Origin: CAVXDY01 sp963760715
GTDB taxonomy: Bacteria > Actinomycetota > Thermoleophilia > Miltoncostaeales > Miltoncostaeaceae
DNA length: 64,000 nucleotides
Reading direction: 5' to 3'
Assembly (NCBI GenBank): GCA_963760715.1
Contig: CAVXDY010000007.1
Coordinates: 744,001-808,000 of the forward strand
Shown here: positions 32,000-40,642 of the stretch, piece by piece
Layout of the letters: the number at the start of each line of letters is the position of its first letter
Numbering within the stretch: position 1 is the stretch's first letter
Position numbers and translations under genes: made by a program
The notes under the pieces: generated by a model
The model's database searches: none
Told to the model about the DNA's origin: nothing
Seen by the model: the letters and a program-made list of their open reading frames with translations, nothing else

Positions 32000-32394
32000 G
32001 ACGCCGACCCGGCGTACGCGGCGGCCAGCTCCGGCGCGCCCTGGCGCGGTCCGCAGCAGTACACCCGCAGCTCCTCGATGCCCTGCGGGCCCACGCGCAT
32101 CACATGGACCTGGCGCACCACCCAGGGCTCGCCCTCGCAGGTGCTCGTGCGCTCGAACTCCACGGAGGCGCGGTCGCCGTCCTGGATGCGGCCGATGAAC
32201 GCGTAGGAGGGGTCCTCCTCCCAGCTCGCGTACCAGTCGGCCAGCTTGGCGGCGACCGTGTCGGCGCCGTCCATCAGGTAGAAGTTCTCCGGGACCATCC
32301 CGGCGAAGCGGACGCCGGGGGCGAGCGCGCCGCGGATGCCCTCCGGGTCCTTGCGGTCGATGGCCTCGACGAGGCGGGAGACGGGGTCGGTCAT
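31996..32394 (-). CDS. SnoaL/NTF2-like protein
   Basis: A 132-residue cone-shaped alpha+beta barrel protein: MTDPVSRLVEAIDRKDPEGIRGALAPGVRFAGMVPENFYLMDGADTVAAKLADWYAS, then ASVEFERTSTCEGEPWVVRQVHVMRV. This fold covers ketosteroid isomerases, dehydratases and binding proteins. ATG 32394 has AAGGAG seven bases upstream, which excludes the longer frame to 32454. First gene of the nitrilase operon. Confidence 0.75.
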   Translation of the reverse strand: MTDPVSRLVEAIDRKDPEGIRGALAPGVRFAGMVPENFYLMDGADTVAAKLADWYASWEEDPSYAFIGRIQDGDRASVEFERTSTCEGEPWVVRQVHVMRVGPQGIEELRVYCCGPRQGAPELAAAYAGSAS

Positions 32395-32573
32395 CGGGTG
32401 CTCCTTTTCGGTCGGGACGACCTGTCGGACACCATCGTTCCGGGGCACCGTCATCGCACCGTCAAACCGTCGTCAATCCTTCGAGTCGGCCGTTGCCGAG
32501 CCCCCGGCGCGGTCCTAGGTTCGCCGTGGCCGGCCACTCCATGCAACCTTTTTCGACCGAGGAGGAACCCCAC

Positions 32574-32927
32574 ATGTCCGCAGCCGAGCGCAAGACGTTC
32601 GAGCATCCCGACGAGACCCGCACGTTCGAGAAGGGCAGCCTCGACCTGGTCGACGTGGCGGGCGCCCAGATCGGGCGCCTGGTGCTCGAGCCGGGCTGGC
32701 GCTGGTCCGACCACGTCAAGCCCCTCGCCGGCACCGAATGGTGCGAGGCGCCCCACTTCCAGTACCACGTCTCCGGCACGCTCCGGATCCAGATGGCCGA
32801 CGGGACCGAGCTCGACGCCGTGGCCGGCGACGTCACCGCCCTGCCCTCCGGCCACGACGCCTGGGTGGTGGGCGACGAGCCCGCCGTGGTCATCGACTGG
32901 TGGGGGGCGACCGACTACGCGAGGTGA
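32574..32927 (+). CDS. Cupin-domain protein
   Basis: A 117-residue single cupin. IGRLVLEPGWRWSDHVKPLAGTEWCEAPHFQYHVSGTLRIQMADGTELDAVAGDVTALPSGHDAWVVGDEPAVVIDW follows the cupin pattern: motif 1 with H, H, and a reduced motif 2 with P-x-GHDAW. It may bind a metal, but one of the usual histidines is hard to place. GGAGG precedes ATG 32574. It stands alone between the divergent nitrilase operon and the BTAD-ATPase gene. Confidence 0.75.
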   Translation: MSAAERKTFEHPDETRTFEKGSLDLVDVAGAQIGRLVLEPGWRWSDHVKPLAGTEWCEAPHFQYHVSGTLRIQMADGTELDAVAGDVTALPSGHDAWVVGDEPAVVIDWWGATDYAR

Positions 32928-33005
32928 TCGCGGAGCGGGCGCCGGCGCCGGCGCCCGCCTCGGTCCTCGTTGCTCCCCGCCGCCCCGGAGGAGCAGACTG
33001 ACCCC

Positions 33006-36000
33006 ATGCTGAGCGCGCGGCTCTTCGGCGAGTTCCGCGTCGAGATGGACGGGAGGCACATGCCGTCCACGTCGGGCCTGCGCCCGCGCTCGCTGCTCGC
33101 CTACCTGCTGCTGAACCCCGGGCCGCACCCGCGCGCGCGCCTGGCGGGCCGCTTCTGGCCCGACGTGCTCGACACCAGCGCCCGGGCATCGCTGAGAAGC
33201 GCCCTCTGGGCCGTGCGGGAGGCGCTGGACCGCGTCGGCGCCGGGGGCTACCTGGCGGCCGACCGGACGCACGTCGGCATCTCCGGCGACCTGCCGCGGA
33301 GCGTCGACGCCGAGGAGTTCGACCGGCTGGCGGCGCTGGGCGACCGCGCCTCGCTCGAGGCGGCCGTCGCCCTCGCCCGGGCGCCGCTTCTGGCCGATCT
33401 GGCCGACGAGTGGGCGCTCGAGGCGCAGGATGCCCACCGCGACCGGCTGGTGACGGCGCTGGAGCGCCTCGCGGCCCTCGCCGAGGGCGCGGGGGACCTT
33501 CCCGCCGCCGTCCGGTGGACGCGGGCGGCCCTGGAGCAGGACCGGCTCCGCGAGGCGACCCACCGCGACCTCATGCGCCGCCTCGACGCCTCCGGCGAGC
33601 GCGCGCAGGCCCTGGCCGCCTACCGCCGCCTGCGGGCGGTGCTGGCGGCCGAGATGGGCATCGTCCCCTCGCGCGAGACGCGCGAGCTGGCGGCGTCGCT
33701 GCGCGGCGAGGACGCGCCCGCGCCGCGGGAGCCGCCCCGGCCCGCCCGCCCGGCCCCCCGCCGCGCCGAGCCCCTCGTGGGGCGCGCGCGCGAGAGCGCC
33801 GCGCTGGACGCGGCCTGGGCGCGCGCCGCGGCCGGGCTGGGCGGGGTGGTCGTGGTGGAGGGTCCCGCGGGGATCGGCAAGTCGCGGCTCGTCGCCGAGC
33901 TGGCGCGCCGGGCGCGGGCCGGCGGCGGGCGATCGGCCCTCGGGGGCGCGCTCGAGCTGGACGGCGCGCCGCCGCTGGCCCCCTGGTCCGAGGCCGTGCG
34001 GGAGATCGTGCGCGACGCCTCGCCACCGCCCGAGGGATCGTGGCCGGGCGATCTCGCCCGCCTCTGCCCGTCCGTCGAGCCGCTGTGGGGCCGCGCCCCG
34101 CGGGAGCCGTCGGCGGTGCCCGAGCTCGAGCGCGTGCGGCTGTTCGAGGCGGTCGTCGAGCTGGTCGCGTGGTGCGCGCGCGAGGCGCCGGTCGTCGTGG
34201 CGCTCGAGGACCTTCATCGCGCGGATCCGGCGAGCGCCGCGCTGCTCGCCCACCTCGGGCGGCGGCTCGGCGGGCTGCCGGCCCTGGTGGTCGTGACCCG
34301 CCGCTCGGCGCCGGCCAACGTCAACCTCGATCTCGCCCTCGACGCGGTCCGGTCGCGCGGGCTGCTGCGCCTGGAGATCTCCCTCGAGGGGCTGTCCGAG
34401 GCCGAGACCGGCGAGCTCGTGGGCGCGGCGGCCCCCGGCCTCGCGCCCGAGATGGCGCTCCGCGTCGTCGCGGGGGCGCAGGGGAGCCCGTTCCTCGCGC
34501 GCGAGGGGGCGCGCGCCGCCGCGGCGGGCCGCGAGCCCGCCGAGGGCGTGCGGGGGGCGATCCGGGGCCCGCTCGGCCGCCTGGACCCCGCCGCCCGCTC
34601 GCTGGTCAACCTCGCCGCGGCCGCCGGGCGCCCGCTCGAGCCGGCCGAGGCCGGGGCGCTCGTGGGGCCCGGCCAGCTGCCGGACGCCCTCGACGCCGCC
34701 CTCGACGCCGGCCTGCTCGTGGAGGACGACGACCGCCGCGTGCGCTTCGCGCACGACCTGATCCGCGAGGCGTGCTACGCGGAGCTGACCCCCGCCCACC
34801 GCGCGGAGGCCCACCGCCGCCTGGGCGAGGCACTCGGCCGCCGCCCAGGCCGCCGGGCCGCCGAGGTCGCCCGTCACCACCGCCTCGCCGGGGAGCCCGA
34901 GGCGGCGCGGCGGTACCTGGCGGCGGCGGCCCAGGACGCACGCACGCTCGGGGCCCTCGAGGAGGCCGCGGCCTACCTCGCCGAGGCCGTCTCGCTGGCC
35001 GGGGACGACCCGAGCGAGGCCGGCGACCTCTGGCTGGCGCTCGCCGAGGTCCACTCCTGGCGCGCCGACCGCCCCGCGATGGACGAGGCGTTCGCCCAGG
35101 CCGAGCGGCTCCTCGGGGGGGCCGGGGACGCCGGCCGCCTCGCCCTGGCGCACGCCTTCCGCGGCCGCTGGCTGCACACCACGCTCTGCTACCCGGCGGA
35201 TGCGCTGGCGTCCAGCCGCCGCGCCCTCGAGCTGATCGACCTCGCCGGCGTGGTCGCGCCCGAGGCGCGGCTGCTGGCGCTGTCGAGCGCCGCCTGGTCG
35301 GAGTCGGTCGCCGGCGATCCCGCCGAGGTGCCGCGGCTGATCGAGGGCATGCGCAGCATCCCCGAGGCCATGGGCGACCGGGCGCTCGAGGCCGAGCTGG
35401 AGCACGCCCGCGCCACGGCGCTCCTGCGCGCCGGCGACCTCGCCGGGGCGGGCCGGGTGTCCGAGCGCGCCGCGGACCTCGCGCGGCTGGCGGGCCGTCC
35501 CGACATCGCCGCGCTCGGCCTGCTGACCGGCGCCGCGGCCGCCGCCTGCGCGGGGGACGTGGAGCACGTCCTCGTGCTCTGCGACCGCCTCGCGGCCTTC
35601 CCGTGGCCCGGCCGGGCGCTCGAATCGCAGCTCCGGGCGGCCCGCGCCCACGCCCTCTCGCGGCTGGGGCGCCACGACGAGGCGATCGCCGCCGCGGAGG
35701 AGACCGCCGAGCGGGCCGGCGCCGGCGGCCCCCGCGAGGAGGGGCTGGCGCTGCTCGACCTGGGCGAGATCCTGCTGGCGGCCGGCTCGTACGCGCGGGC
35801 GGCCGTGCGCCTGCGGGCCGCGCTCGAGGTGGGAGGGGACGGGCTCCCGCGCGCCCTCGCACGGCTCCTCCTGGCCGAGGCCCTGGTGGGCGCCGGCGAG
35901 CCCGCGGCGGCCCAGGTCGAGGTGGAGCGGGTCCCCTTCGAGCCCGTGGGGCCCGCCGACATGCCCGAGGCCCTCGTGCCGCGGATCAGCCGCGTGCAGG

Positions 36001-36233
36001 GGCTCATCGCCGCCGCGAGCGGCGAGCCCGGCCTCGCCGGGCGCCACCTGGACGACGCCGAGCGCGCGTGGCGGCGGATGGCCGGGGCGCCGGCGCCCGG
36101 CGAGGCCTACGCGGCCATCCTCGTCGACCTGGGCCGTCCGCCGGTGGCCGGCCTGGTCGAGCCCGGGCGGGAGCTCGAGCGCCTGGCGGCCGACCGGCTG
36201 GGGCTGGCCCTGGTGACCACCGAAGGAGCGTGA
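33006..36233 (+). CDS. Large BTAD-ATPase-TPR transcriptional regulator (AfsR/MalT-like)
   Basis: 1075 residues. 1-90: winged helix (LSARLFGEFRVEMDGRHMPSTSGLRPRSLLAYLLLNPGPHPRARLAGRFWPDVLDTSARASLRSALWAVREAL). 95-235: BTAD helices. ~255-600: STAND/AAA ATPase with Walker A EGPAGIGKSRLV and Walker B VVVALEDLHRADPAS. From ~610: a long array of TPR-like helices. No C-terminal LuxR helix-turn-helix, so DNA binding rests on the N-terminus. ATG 33006 is chosen over the longer frame because the winged helix begins at once. One base separates its stop from the next gene, so the two are co-transcribed. The inducer is unknown. Confidence 0.88.
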   Translation: MLSARLFGEFRVEMDGRHMPSTSGLRPRSLLAYLLLNPGPHPRARLAGRFWPDVLDTSARASLRSALWAVREALDRVGAGGYLAADRTHVGISGDLPRSVDAEEFDRLAALGDRASLEAAVALARAPLLADLADEWALEAQDAHRDRLVTALERLAALAEGAGDLPAAVRWTRAALEQDRLREATHRDLMRRLDASGERAQALAAYRRLRAVLAAEMGIVPSRETRELAASLRGEDAPAPREPPRPARPAPRRAEPLVGRARESAALDAAWARAAAGLGGVVVVEGPAGIGKSRLVAELARRARAGGGRSALGGALELDGAPPLAPWSEAVREIVRDASPPPEGSWPGDLARLCPSVEPLWGRAPREPSAVPELERVRLFEAVVELVAWCAREAPVVVALEDLHRADPASAALLAHLGRRLGGLPALVVVTRRSAPANVNLDLALDAVRSRGLLRLEISLEGLSEAETGELVGAAAPGLAPEMALRVVAGAQGSPFLAREGARAAAAGREPAEGVRGAIRGPLGRLDPAARSLVNLAAAAGRPLEPAEAGALVGPGQLPDALDAALDAGLLVEDDDRRVRFAHDLIREACYAELTPAHRAEAHRRLGEALGRRPGRRAAEVARHHRLAGEPEAARRYLAAAAQDARTLGALEEAAAYLAEAVSLAGDDPSEAGDLWLALAEVHSWRADRPAMDEAFAQAERLLGGAGDAGRLALAHAFRGRWLHTTLCYPADALASSRRALELIDLAGVVAPEARLLALSSAAWSESVAGDPAEVPRLIEGMRSIPEAMGDRALEAELEHARATALLRAGDLAGAGRVSERAADLARLAGRPDIAALGLLTGAAAAACAGDVEHVLVLCDRLAAFPWPGRALESQLRAARAHALSRLGRHDEAIAAAEETAERAGAGGPREEGLALLDLGEILLAAGSYARAAVRLRAALEVGGDGLPRALARLLLAEALVGAGEPAAAQVEVERVPFEPVGPADMPEALVPRISRVQGLIAAASGEPGLAGRHLDDAERAWRRMAGAPAPGEAYAAILVDLGRPPVAGLVEPGRELERLAADRLGLALVTTEGA

Positions 36234-36234
36234 G

Positions 36235-36630
36235 ATGCCCGACTTCCAGCGGCACGCGATCTGCCGTGCGCCGGCGGTGGAGGTCTTCAAGATCCTCCAC
36301 GACCCGGCCCGGTTCCCCGATTGGTGGGAGGGCACCGGCCGGGTCGAGGGCGAGGGGGAGGAGGTGACCCGCTACACCACCGAGTGGCCCGACTTCGCCT
36401 ACCCCACCGCGGTGACGCGCTCCGGGGACGGGGCGGTCACGATCTCCTGCCTGAAGTTCGACGTGATCCAGGAGTGGCGCCTGGAGCCGCACCCGGACGG
36501 CTGCGCGGTGAGCGTCCGCGTGGAGCTGCCCGAGCGCGACGCCGCCCGCATCGACGACCAGCGCGCCGAGACCGGGGCCTCGCTCGCGCGCCTCGTGGCC
36601 CTGGCCGAGCGGGAGGTGGCCGCCGCCTGA
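36235..36630 (+). CDS. SRPBCC/polyketide-cyclase-like protein
   Basis: A 131-residue START-fold protein: FQRHAICRAPAVEVFKILHDPARFPDWWEGTGRVEGEGEEVTRYTTEWPDFAYPTAV, with the typical P..VF..L.D...FP.W pattern and a C-terminal helix RIDDQRAETGASLARLVALAEREV. AAGGAG precedes the ATG. It lies one base after the giant regulator gene. It could bind the ligand that the regulator answers to, but this is only suggested by position. Confidence 0.8.
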   Translation: MPDFQRHAICRAPAVEVFKILHDPARFPDWWEGTGRVEGEGEEVTRYTTEWPDFAYPTAVTRSGDGAVTISCLKFDVIQEWRLEPHPDGCAVSVRVELPERDAARIDDQRAETGASLARLVALAEREVAAA

Positions 36631-36647
36631 GCGGCCGGCCCCCCCGG

Positions 36648-38516
36648 TCAGTCGTTGCCGAGGGCCAGGTTCAGGTCCCAGGCGGCCGAGATCAGCCCGA
36701 GGTGGGTGAACGCCTGGGGGTAGTTCCCCAGCGCGTCGCCGGTGTCGCTGACCTGCTCCGCGAACAGGCCGAGCCCGCTCGCGTAGGTGAGCATCTTCTC
36801 GAACACGAGGCGGGCCTCGTCCAGGTGGCCGGCGCGCGTGAGGCACTCCACCAGCCAGAACGAGCAGAGCGAGAACGACCCCTCGGCCGCGCCGCCCAGG
36901 CCGTCGTCGGAGGCGGTCTTCGGGTCGTAGCGGTACACGAGGCTGTCGGACACCAGCTCGTCGTCGATCGCCTGGAGGGTGGAGAGCATGCGGGGGTCCC
37001 GCGGCCCGATGAACTTCACGAGCGGCATCAGCAGGTTGCTCGCGTCGAGCACCTCGCCGCCGTAGTACTGCACGAAGGACTGGCGCTTCGCGCTCCATCC
37101 GCGCGTCATGATCTCCTCGTAGATGGCGTCCCGCGACGCGCGCCACTTGCCGGTGTCGCCCGGCAGCCCCCGCTGGGCCTGCATGCGCATCGCGCGCTCG
37201 AAGGCCACCCAGCACATCAGGCGCGAGTAGACGAAGTCGCGCCGTCCGCCGCGCACCTCCCAGATGCCCTCGTCGGGCTGCTGCCAGTTCTCGGCCAGCC
37301 AGTCGAGCACCCGCCGCAGGTTGTGCCACAGCTCCCAGCTGATGGGCTGGTTCTTGTTGGAGAGGTAGACGGCGTCCATCAGCTCGCCGTAGACGTCGAG
37401 CTGGAGCTGGCTGTGTGCGCCGTTGCCGATCCGCACCGGCCCGGAGCCGCGGTACCCCTCCAGGTGGCCCAGCTCGTGCTCGGTGAGGTCGGAGAGCCCG
37501 TCCACGCCGTAGACGATCTGAAGCTCCGGGTTGTCGTCGTCGGTCTCGATGAGCCGCTCCCCCAGCCACTCCGCGAAGTGGTTCGCCTCGTCGTTGAAGC
37601 CCAGGCGCTGGAAGGCGAAGGCCGTGAAGGCGGAGTCGCGCAGCCAGGAGTAGCGGTAGTCCCAGTTGCGGGCGCCGCCGATCATCTCCGGCAGGCTGCA
37701 GGTGGGCGCCGCGACCATGGCGCCGGTGGGCGCGTAGGTGCACAGCTTGAGCGTGATCGCCGACCGCTGGACCATCTCGCGCCAGCGTCCCCGGTAGTGG
37801 CTGACCCTCAGCCATTGCCGCCAGTAGGTTCGCGTGTCCTCGATCGCGCGGGCGACGGACTCCTCCGACCACCGCTCGCCGCCGTCGCCGGGCTGCCACA
37901 CGAACCACGCGCTCTCGCCCTCGCGCAGCCGGAACCGGCACCCGGCGGCCGGCCCCTGGGCCTGCAGCGGCACGCTCGCGCGCAGCTCGGCGGGGGTCCC
38001 CCAGTCGGGCGTGAAGCGCGCCACGTGGTCGCCGAAGAGATCCACGCGGTGGGCGGCCCGGCCGTAGTCGAAGGCCGGGCGGCAGGACATCCGGAACTCG
38101 ACCTCGCCGCGCACGACGTCCACCCGGCGAAGCAGCGCGCAGGGGTCGATCTCCACGGGCATGGCGTCGGTCAGCTCGCCGACACCGTCGGTGCTGTAGA
38201 AGCGGGTGACGAGCACCGCGGTGTCGGGCAGGTACATCTGCTTGCTCGGGACCGGCGAGGTGGGGGCGATTCGGAACGCGCCGCCCCGGTCGGCGTCGAG
38301 GATGGCCCCGAAGGCACTGGGCGCGTCGAACCGCCGTGGGCAGAACCAGTCGATCGATCCGTCCACCCCCACCAGCGCGGCCGTGCGCAGGTCGCCGATC
38401 AGGCCGTAGCTCTCGATGGGCCGGTAGCGCGGCTCGTAGGGGCCGCCCCAGCCGCCGTCGGCCACGACGGCCGGCCCGGTCCCCGATGCGGCCGTGGTCG
38501 GGTTCCGGGAGGGCAC
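36648..38516 (-). CDS. Glycoside hydrolase family 15 enzyme (glucoamylase/trehalase-like)
   Basis: 622 residues. IESYGLIGDLRTAALVGVDGSIDWFCPRRFDAPSAFGAILD is the N-terminal domain of the GH15 group that includes mycobacterial trehalase. IGGARNWDYRYSWLRDSAFTAFAF and ENWQQPDEGIWEVRGGRRDFVYSRLMCWVAFERA hold the (alpha/alpha)6-barrel active site with its acidic residues. No signal peptide, so it acts inside the cell, on trehalose or maltose-type sugars. With the TreT-like enzyme at 3360 the cell may both make and break trehalose. GTG 38516 is chosen because reverse-strand TACAGT ends six bases upstream. Confidence 0.88.
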   Translation of the reverse strand: MPSRNPTTAASGTGPAVVADGGWGGPYEPRYRPIESYGLIGDLRTAALVGVDGSIDWFCPRRFDAPSAFGAILDADRGGAFRIAPTSPVPSKQMYLPDTAVLVTRFYSTDGVGELTDAMPVEIDPCALLRRVDVVRGEVEFRMSCRPAFDYGRAAHRVDLFGDHVARFTPDWGTPAELRASVPLQAQGPAAGCRFRLREGESAWFVWQPGDGGERWSEESVARAIEDTRTYWRQWLRVSHYRGRWREMVQRSAITLKLCTYAPTGAMVAAPTCSLPEMIGGARNWDYRYSWLRDSAFTAFAFQRLGFNDEANHFAEWLGERLIETDDDNPELQIVYGVDGLSDLTEHELGHLEGYRGSGPVRIGNGAHSQLQLDVYGELMDAVYLSNKNQPISWELWHNLRRVLDWLAENWQQPDEGIWEVRGGRRDFVYSRLMCWVAFERAMRMQAQRGLPGDTGKWRASRDAIYEEIMTRGWSAKRQSFVQYYGGEVLDASNLLMPLVKFIGPRDPRMLSTLQAIDDELVSDSLVYRYDPKTASDDGLGGAAEGSFSLCSFWLVECLTRAGHLDEARLVFEKMLTYASGLGLFAEQVSDTGDALGNYPQAFTHLGLISAAWDLNLALGND

Positions 38517-38522
38517 ATCGGA

Positions 38523-38528
38523 ACTGTA
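38523..38528 (-). promoter_or_regulatory. Leaderless -10 box TACAGT of the GH15 gene
   Basis: Reverse-strand TACAGT ends six bases before GTG 38516, with no room for a ribosome-binding site. Confidence 0.45.
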
Positions 38529-38557
38529 CCGACGGCGCCCGCGGACGGAGGCCTCGC

Positions 38558-38563
38558 TACGCT
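38558..38563 (+). promoter_or_regulatory. -10 box TACGCT before a 7-codon leader frame
   Basis: TACGCT ends six bases before GTG 38570, which opens a 7-codon frame (38570-38593) whose TGA overlaps CTG 38590, the most likely start of the AEC transporter. Confidence 0.4.
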
Positions 38564-38589
38564 CGCCGCGTGACCCGCGGAGCGAGGCC

Positions 38590-39504
38590 CTGACCGAGAC
38601 CGCCTTCGGGGCCCTCGTCATCATCCTGGCGGGGGCCCTCGCCCGCCATTTCCGCGTGCTCTCCCGCGAGGACGGCCCGGCCCTGGTGCGCATCGTCATC
38701 TACCTGGGGCTGCCGCCGCTCATCTTCCTGATCATCGCCCGGGCGGACCTGCACGGCGCGCTGCTCCTGATCCCGCTGGCGGCCATCGTGGTTCACGTCG
38801 TGCTGCTCGTCATCGGGTGGGCGTTGACGCGGGTCTGGGGAATGGAGCCCACCCGCGCGGGGGCCCTCATCCTCGCGGTCGCCGTGGGCAACACCGGCTT
38901 CTTCGGGCTTCCGCTGATCGCCGCCTCGGGGGCGGGCTTCTCGCTGGCGGCGGCGGTCATGTACGACGTCGGCACCGGGCTCATCACCTGGACGTTGACC
39001 GTGGCGGTGGCGAGCTCGTACGGCCGCGCGCCGGGCGCCCCGCGGCCCTCGTTCGGCCAGCTCGGGCGCGCGCTGCTGCTGCCACCCAACTGGGGCCTCG
39101 CGGCGGGGGTGGTGGTCAACCTCGCCGGCGTGGACGACCTGCCCCGGCTCATCGAGCGCCCGCTGGAGCTGCTGGCGGCGTCGGTCCTGCCGCTCACCAT
39201 GCTCTACACCGGGCTCACGATCGAGCTGCGCGGCCTCCCGCGGCTGTGGGGAGAGGTGAGCTATTCCGCGGTCATGCGGCTGTTCGTCGCGGGCGTCATC
39301 GGCCTCGTGGTGGCCCTGGCCTTCCAGTTCAAGGGGGACGTGCTGCACACGGTCGTCATCATGGCGGCGATGCCAACCGCGATGATGTCGCTCGTGATCG
39401 GTTCTCGATCGGGCCTGCGGGCCGACGTCCTGGCGGCGGCCGTGGTGGTGACAACGGTGCTGGCCACCGCGACGCTGCCCCTGTGGCGGGCGGCCCTGCT
39501 GTGA
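38590..39504 (+). CDS. AEC-family transporter
   Basis: About 304 residues with ten hydrophobic segments in two similar halves, as in auxin-efflux-carrier type permeases: FGALVIILAGALARHFRVLSREDGPALVRIVIYLGLPPLIFLIIARAD, then AVAVGNTGFFGLPLI with its NTGFxGLP crossover motif. The C-terminal half is similar. The substrate is unknown. No ATG, GTG or TTG lies near the first helix in this frame; CTG 38590 overlaps the stop of a 7-codon frame (CTGA), and GTG 38494 would overlap the divergent gene's start. The stop overlaps the GTG of pyrF. Confidence 0.8.
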   Translation: MTETAFGALVIILAGALARHFRVLSREDGPALVRIVIYLGLPPLIFLIIARADLHGALLLIPLAAIVVHVVLLVIGWALTRVWGMEPTRAGALILAVAVGNTGFFGLPLIAASGAGFSLAAAVMYDVGTGLITWTLTVAVASSYGRAPGAPRPSFGQLGRALLLPPNWGLAAGVVVNLAGVDDLPRLIERPLELLAASVLPLTMLYTGLTIELRGLPRLWGEVSYSAVMRLFVAGVIGLVVALAFQFKGDVLHTVVIMAAMPTAMMSLVIGSRSGLRADVLAAAVVVTTVLATATLPLWRAALL

Positions 39505-40316
39505 GCTTCGGCTCTCGCGTGGCCGCGGCCGTTGACGCACGGGCGAGCCAGGTGGTCCTGGGCCTCGACCCGGACCCCGCCCGGGTCCCGGGCGGGGCCG
39601 AGGGCGCGCGCGCGTTCTGCCGGCGGGCGATCGCGGCGGCGGGCCCGGCCTGCGTGGCGGCGAAGCTCCAGCTCGCCTCGTTCGAGCGCTTCGGCGCGGC
39701 GGGGTGGGAGGCGTTCGAGCGGGTCGCGACGTCGGCCGCCGAGGCCGGCCTGCTGGTGATCGCCGACGCCAAGCGCGGGGACTTCGACGTCACCAACCGC
39801 GCCTACGCCGAGGCGTTCCTCCGGCCGCCGATCGACGCGCTCACGGTCAACCCCCTGCTCGGCGGCGACGCCATGCGGCCCTTCCTGGACGCCGCCGCCG
39901 CCGGAGGGCGCGGGCTCTTCGCGCTGGTGCGCACGTCCAACCCCGGCGCGGCCGACTTCCAGGACCTGCCGCTCGCGGCCGGGGGCCTGTGGCACGAGGA
40001 GGTGGCCCGCCGGGTGGCCGAGTGGGGCGCCCCCTCGGTGGACCAGTCCGGGCTCTCCTGTCTCGGAGCCGTGGTGGGCGCCACCGTGCCTCCGGAGCGG
40101 ATGACGGCCCTGCGGGCGCTGATGCCCCGGCAGATCCTGCTGGTCCCCGGCGTGGGCGCCCAGGGGGGCGAGCCCGACCGGCTCGCGCCGGCCTTCGCGG
40201 GGAACCGCGCGGGCGCGCTGGTGTCGGCCAGCCGCTCGATCATCTTCGCCGAGAGCCCGCGGAAGGCCGCCGAGGCGCTCCGCGAGACGCTCTGGGCCGC
40301 GTCGGGGGGATGGTGA
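39501..40316 (+). CDS. pyrF: Orotidine 5'-phosphate decarboxylase (type 2)
   Basis: Last step of UMP synthesis: decarboxylation of OMP in the cytoplasm. 271 residues, the size of the type 2 subfamily. VVLGLDPDPARVP, AAKLQLASFERFG, LVIADAKRGDFDVTNRAYAEAF (catalytic DxKxxD), LTVNPLLGGDAM, LFALVRTSNPGAADFQ and LLVPGVGAQGG are all typical. GTG 39501 overlaps the transporter stop. The other pyr genes are not in the window, so its pairing with an AEC transporter is unusual. Confidence 0.94.
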   Translation: MSFGSRVAAAVDARASQVVLGLDPDPARVPGGAEGARAFCRRAIAAAGPACVAAKLQLASFERFGAAGWEAFERVATSAAEAGLLVIADAKRGDFDVTNRAYAEAFLRPPIDALTVNPLLGGDAMRPFLDAAAAGGRGLFALVRTSNPGAADFQDLPLAAGGLWHEEVARRVAEWGAPSVDQSGLSCLGAVVGATVPPERMTALRALMPRQILLVPGVGAQGGEPDRLAPAFAGNRAGALVSASRSIIFAESPRKAAEALRETLWAASGGW

Positions 40317-40397
40317 TTCGCGCCCCATCGGGCATAGGATCCCCGCGGGCGGGCGCCCCCCGGCGTCCGTCGACGATTGGCGACAAGGGGGACATCA

Positions 40398-40565
40398 ATG
40401 CCTGCCGAGTATCACTGCCCGAGCTGCAACGAGACCTTCTCCGAGGAAACCGCGGAGGCGGTCATCAAGCGGGCGGCGGCCCACGATCACGATCACCACG
40501 GGGGGCCGGAGGCCATCACCCCGGAGATCGAGGCCGCCATCCGGAGCCGGGTGGTCGTGACCTGA
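40398..40565 (+). CDS. Small DUF1059-like protein
   Basis: A 55-residue protein: AEYHCPSCNETFSEETAEAVIKRAAAHDHDHHGGPEAITPEIEAAIRSRVV. The CPxC pair at the start and the HDHDHHG cluster could bind a metal; the layout resembles DUF1059. AAGGGGGA precedes ATG 40398. TAGGAT at 40335-40340 may be its own -10. It is followed by a strong hairpin. Confidence 0.7.
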   Translation: MPAEYHCPSCNETFSEETAEAVIKRAAAHDHDHHGGPEAITPEIEAAIRSRVVVT

Positions 40566-40572
40566 GTCGGGG

Positions 40573-40602
40573 GGGACGGGTCGGTCTGCGCCGGCCCGTC
40601 CC
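40573..40602 (+). terminator. Hairpin downstream of the DUF1059-like gene
   Basis: GGGACGGG (40573-40580) pairs perfectly with CCCGTCCC (40595-40602); CGG/CCG inside extends the stem with a mismatch. No T tract. It ends 40 bases before the carboxypeptidase start and could be a terminator or an attenuator. Confidence 0.5.
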
Positions 40603-40642
40603 TCACCGATGGCGCCGCGGGGGGATTCCCGCCACCGCTCCG

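Noticed and set aside
32451..36335. 1294-codon reverse open frame opposite the BTAD-ATPase gene
   Set aside because: Low-complexity Arg/Gly/Pro/His-rich translation with no domain; it mirrors a well-supported forward protein and arises from the high GC content.
36321..38573. 750-codon forward open frame opposite the GH15 gene
   Set aside because: Antisense to a protein with intact GH15 motifs; no domain of its own.
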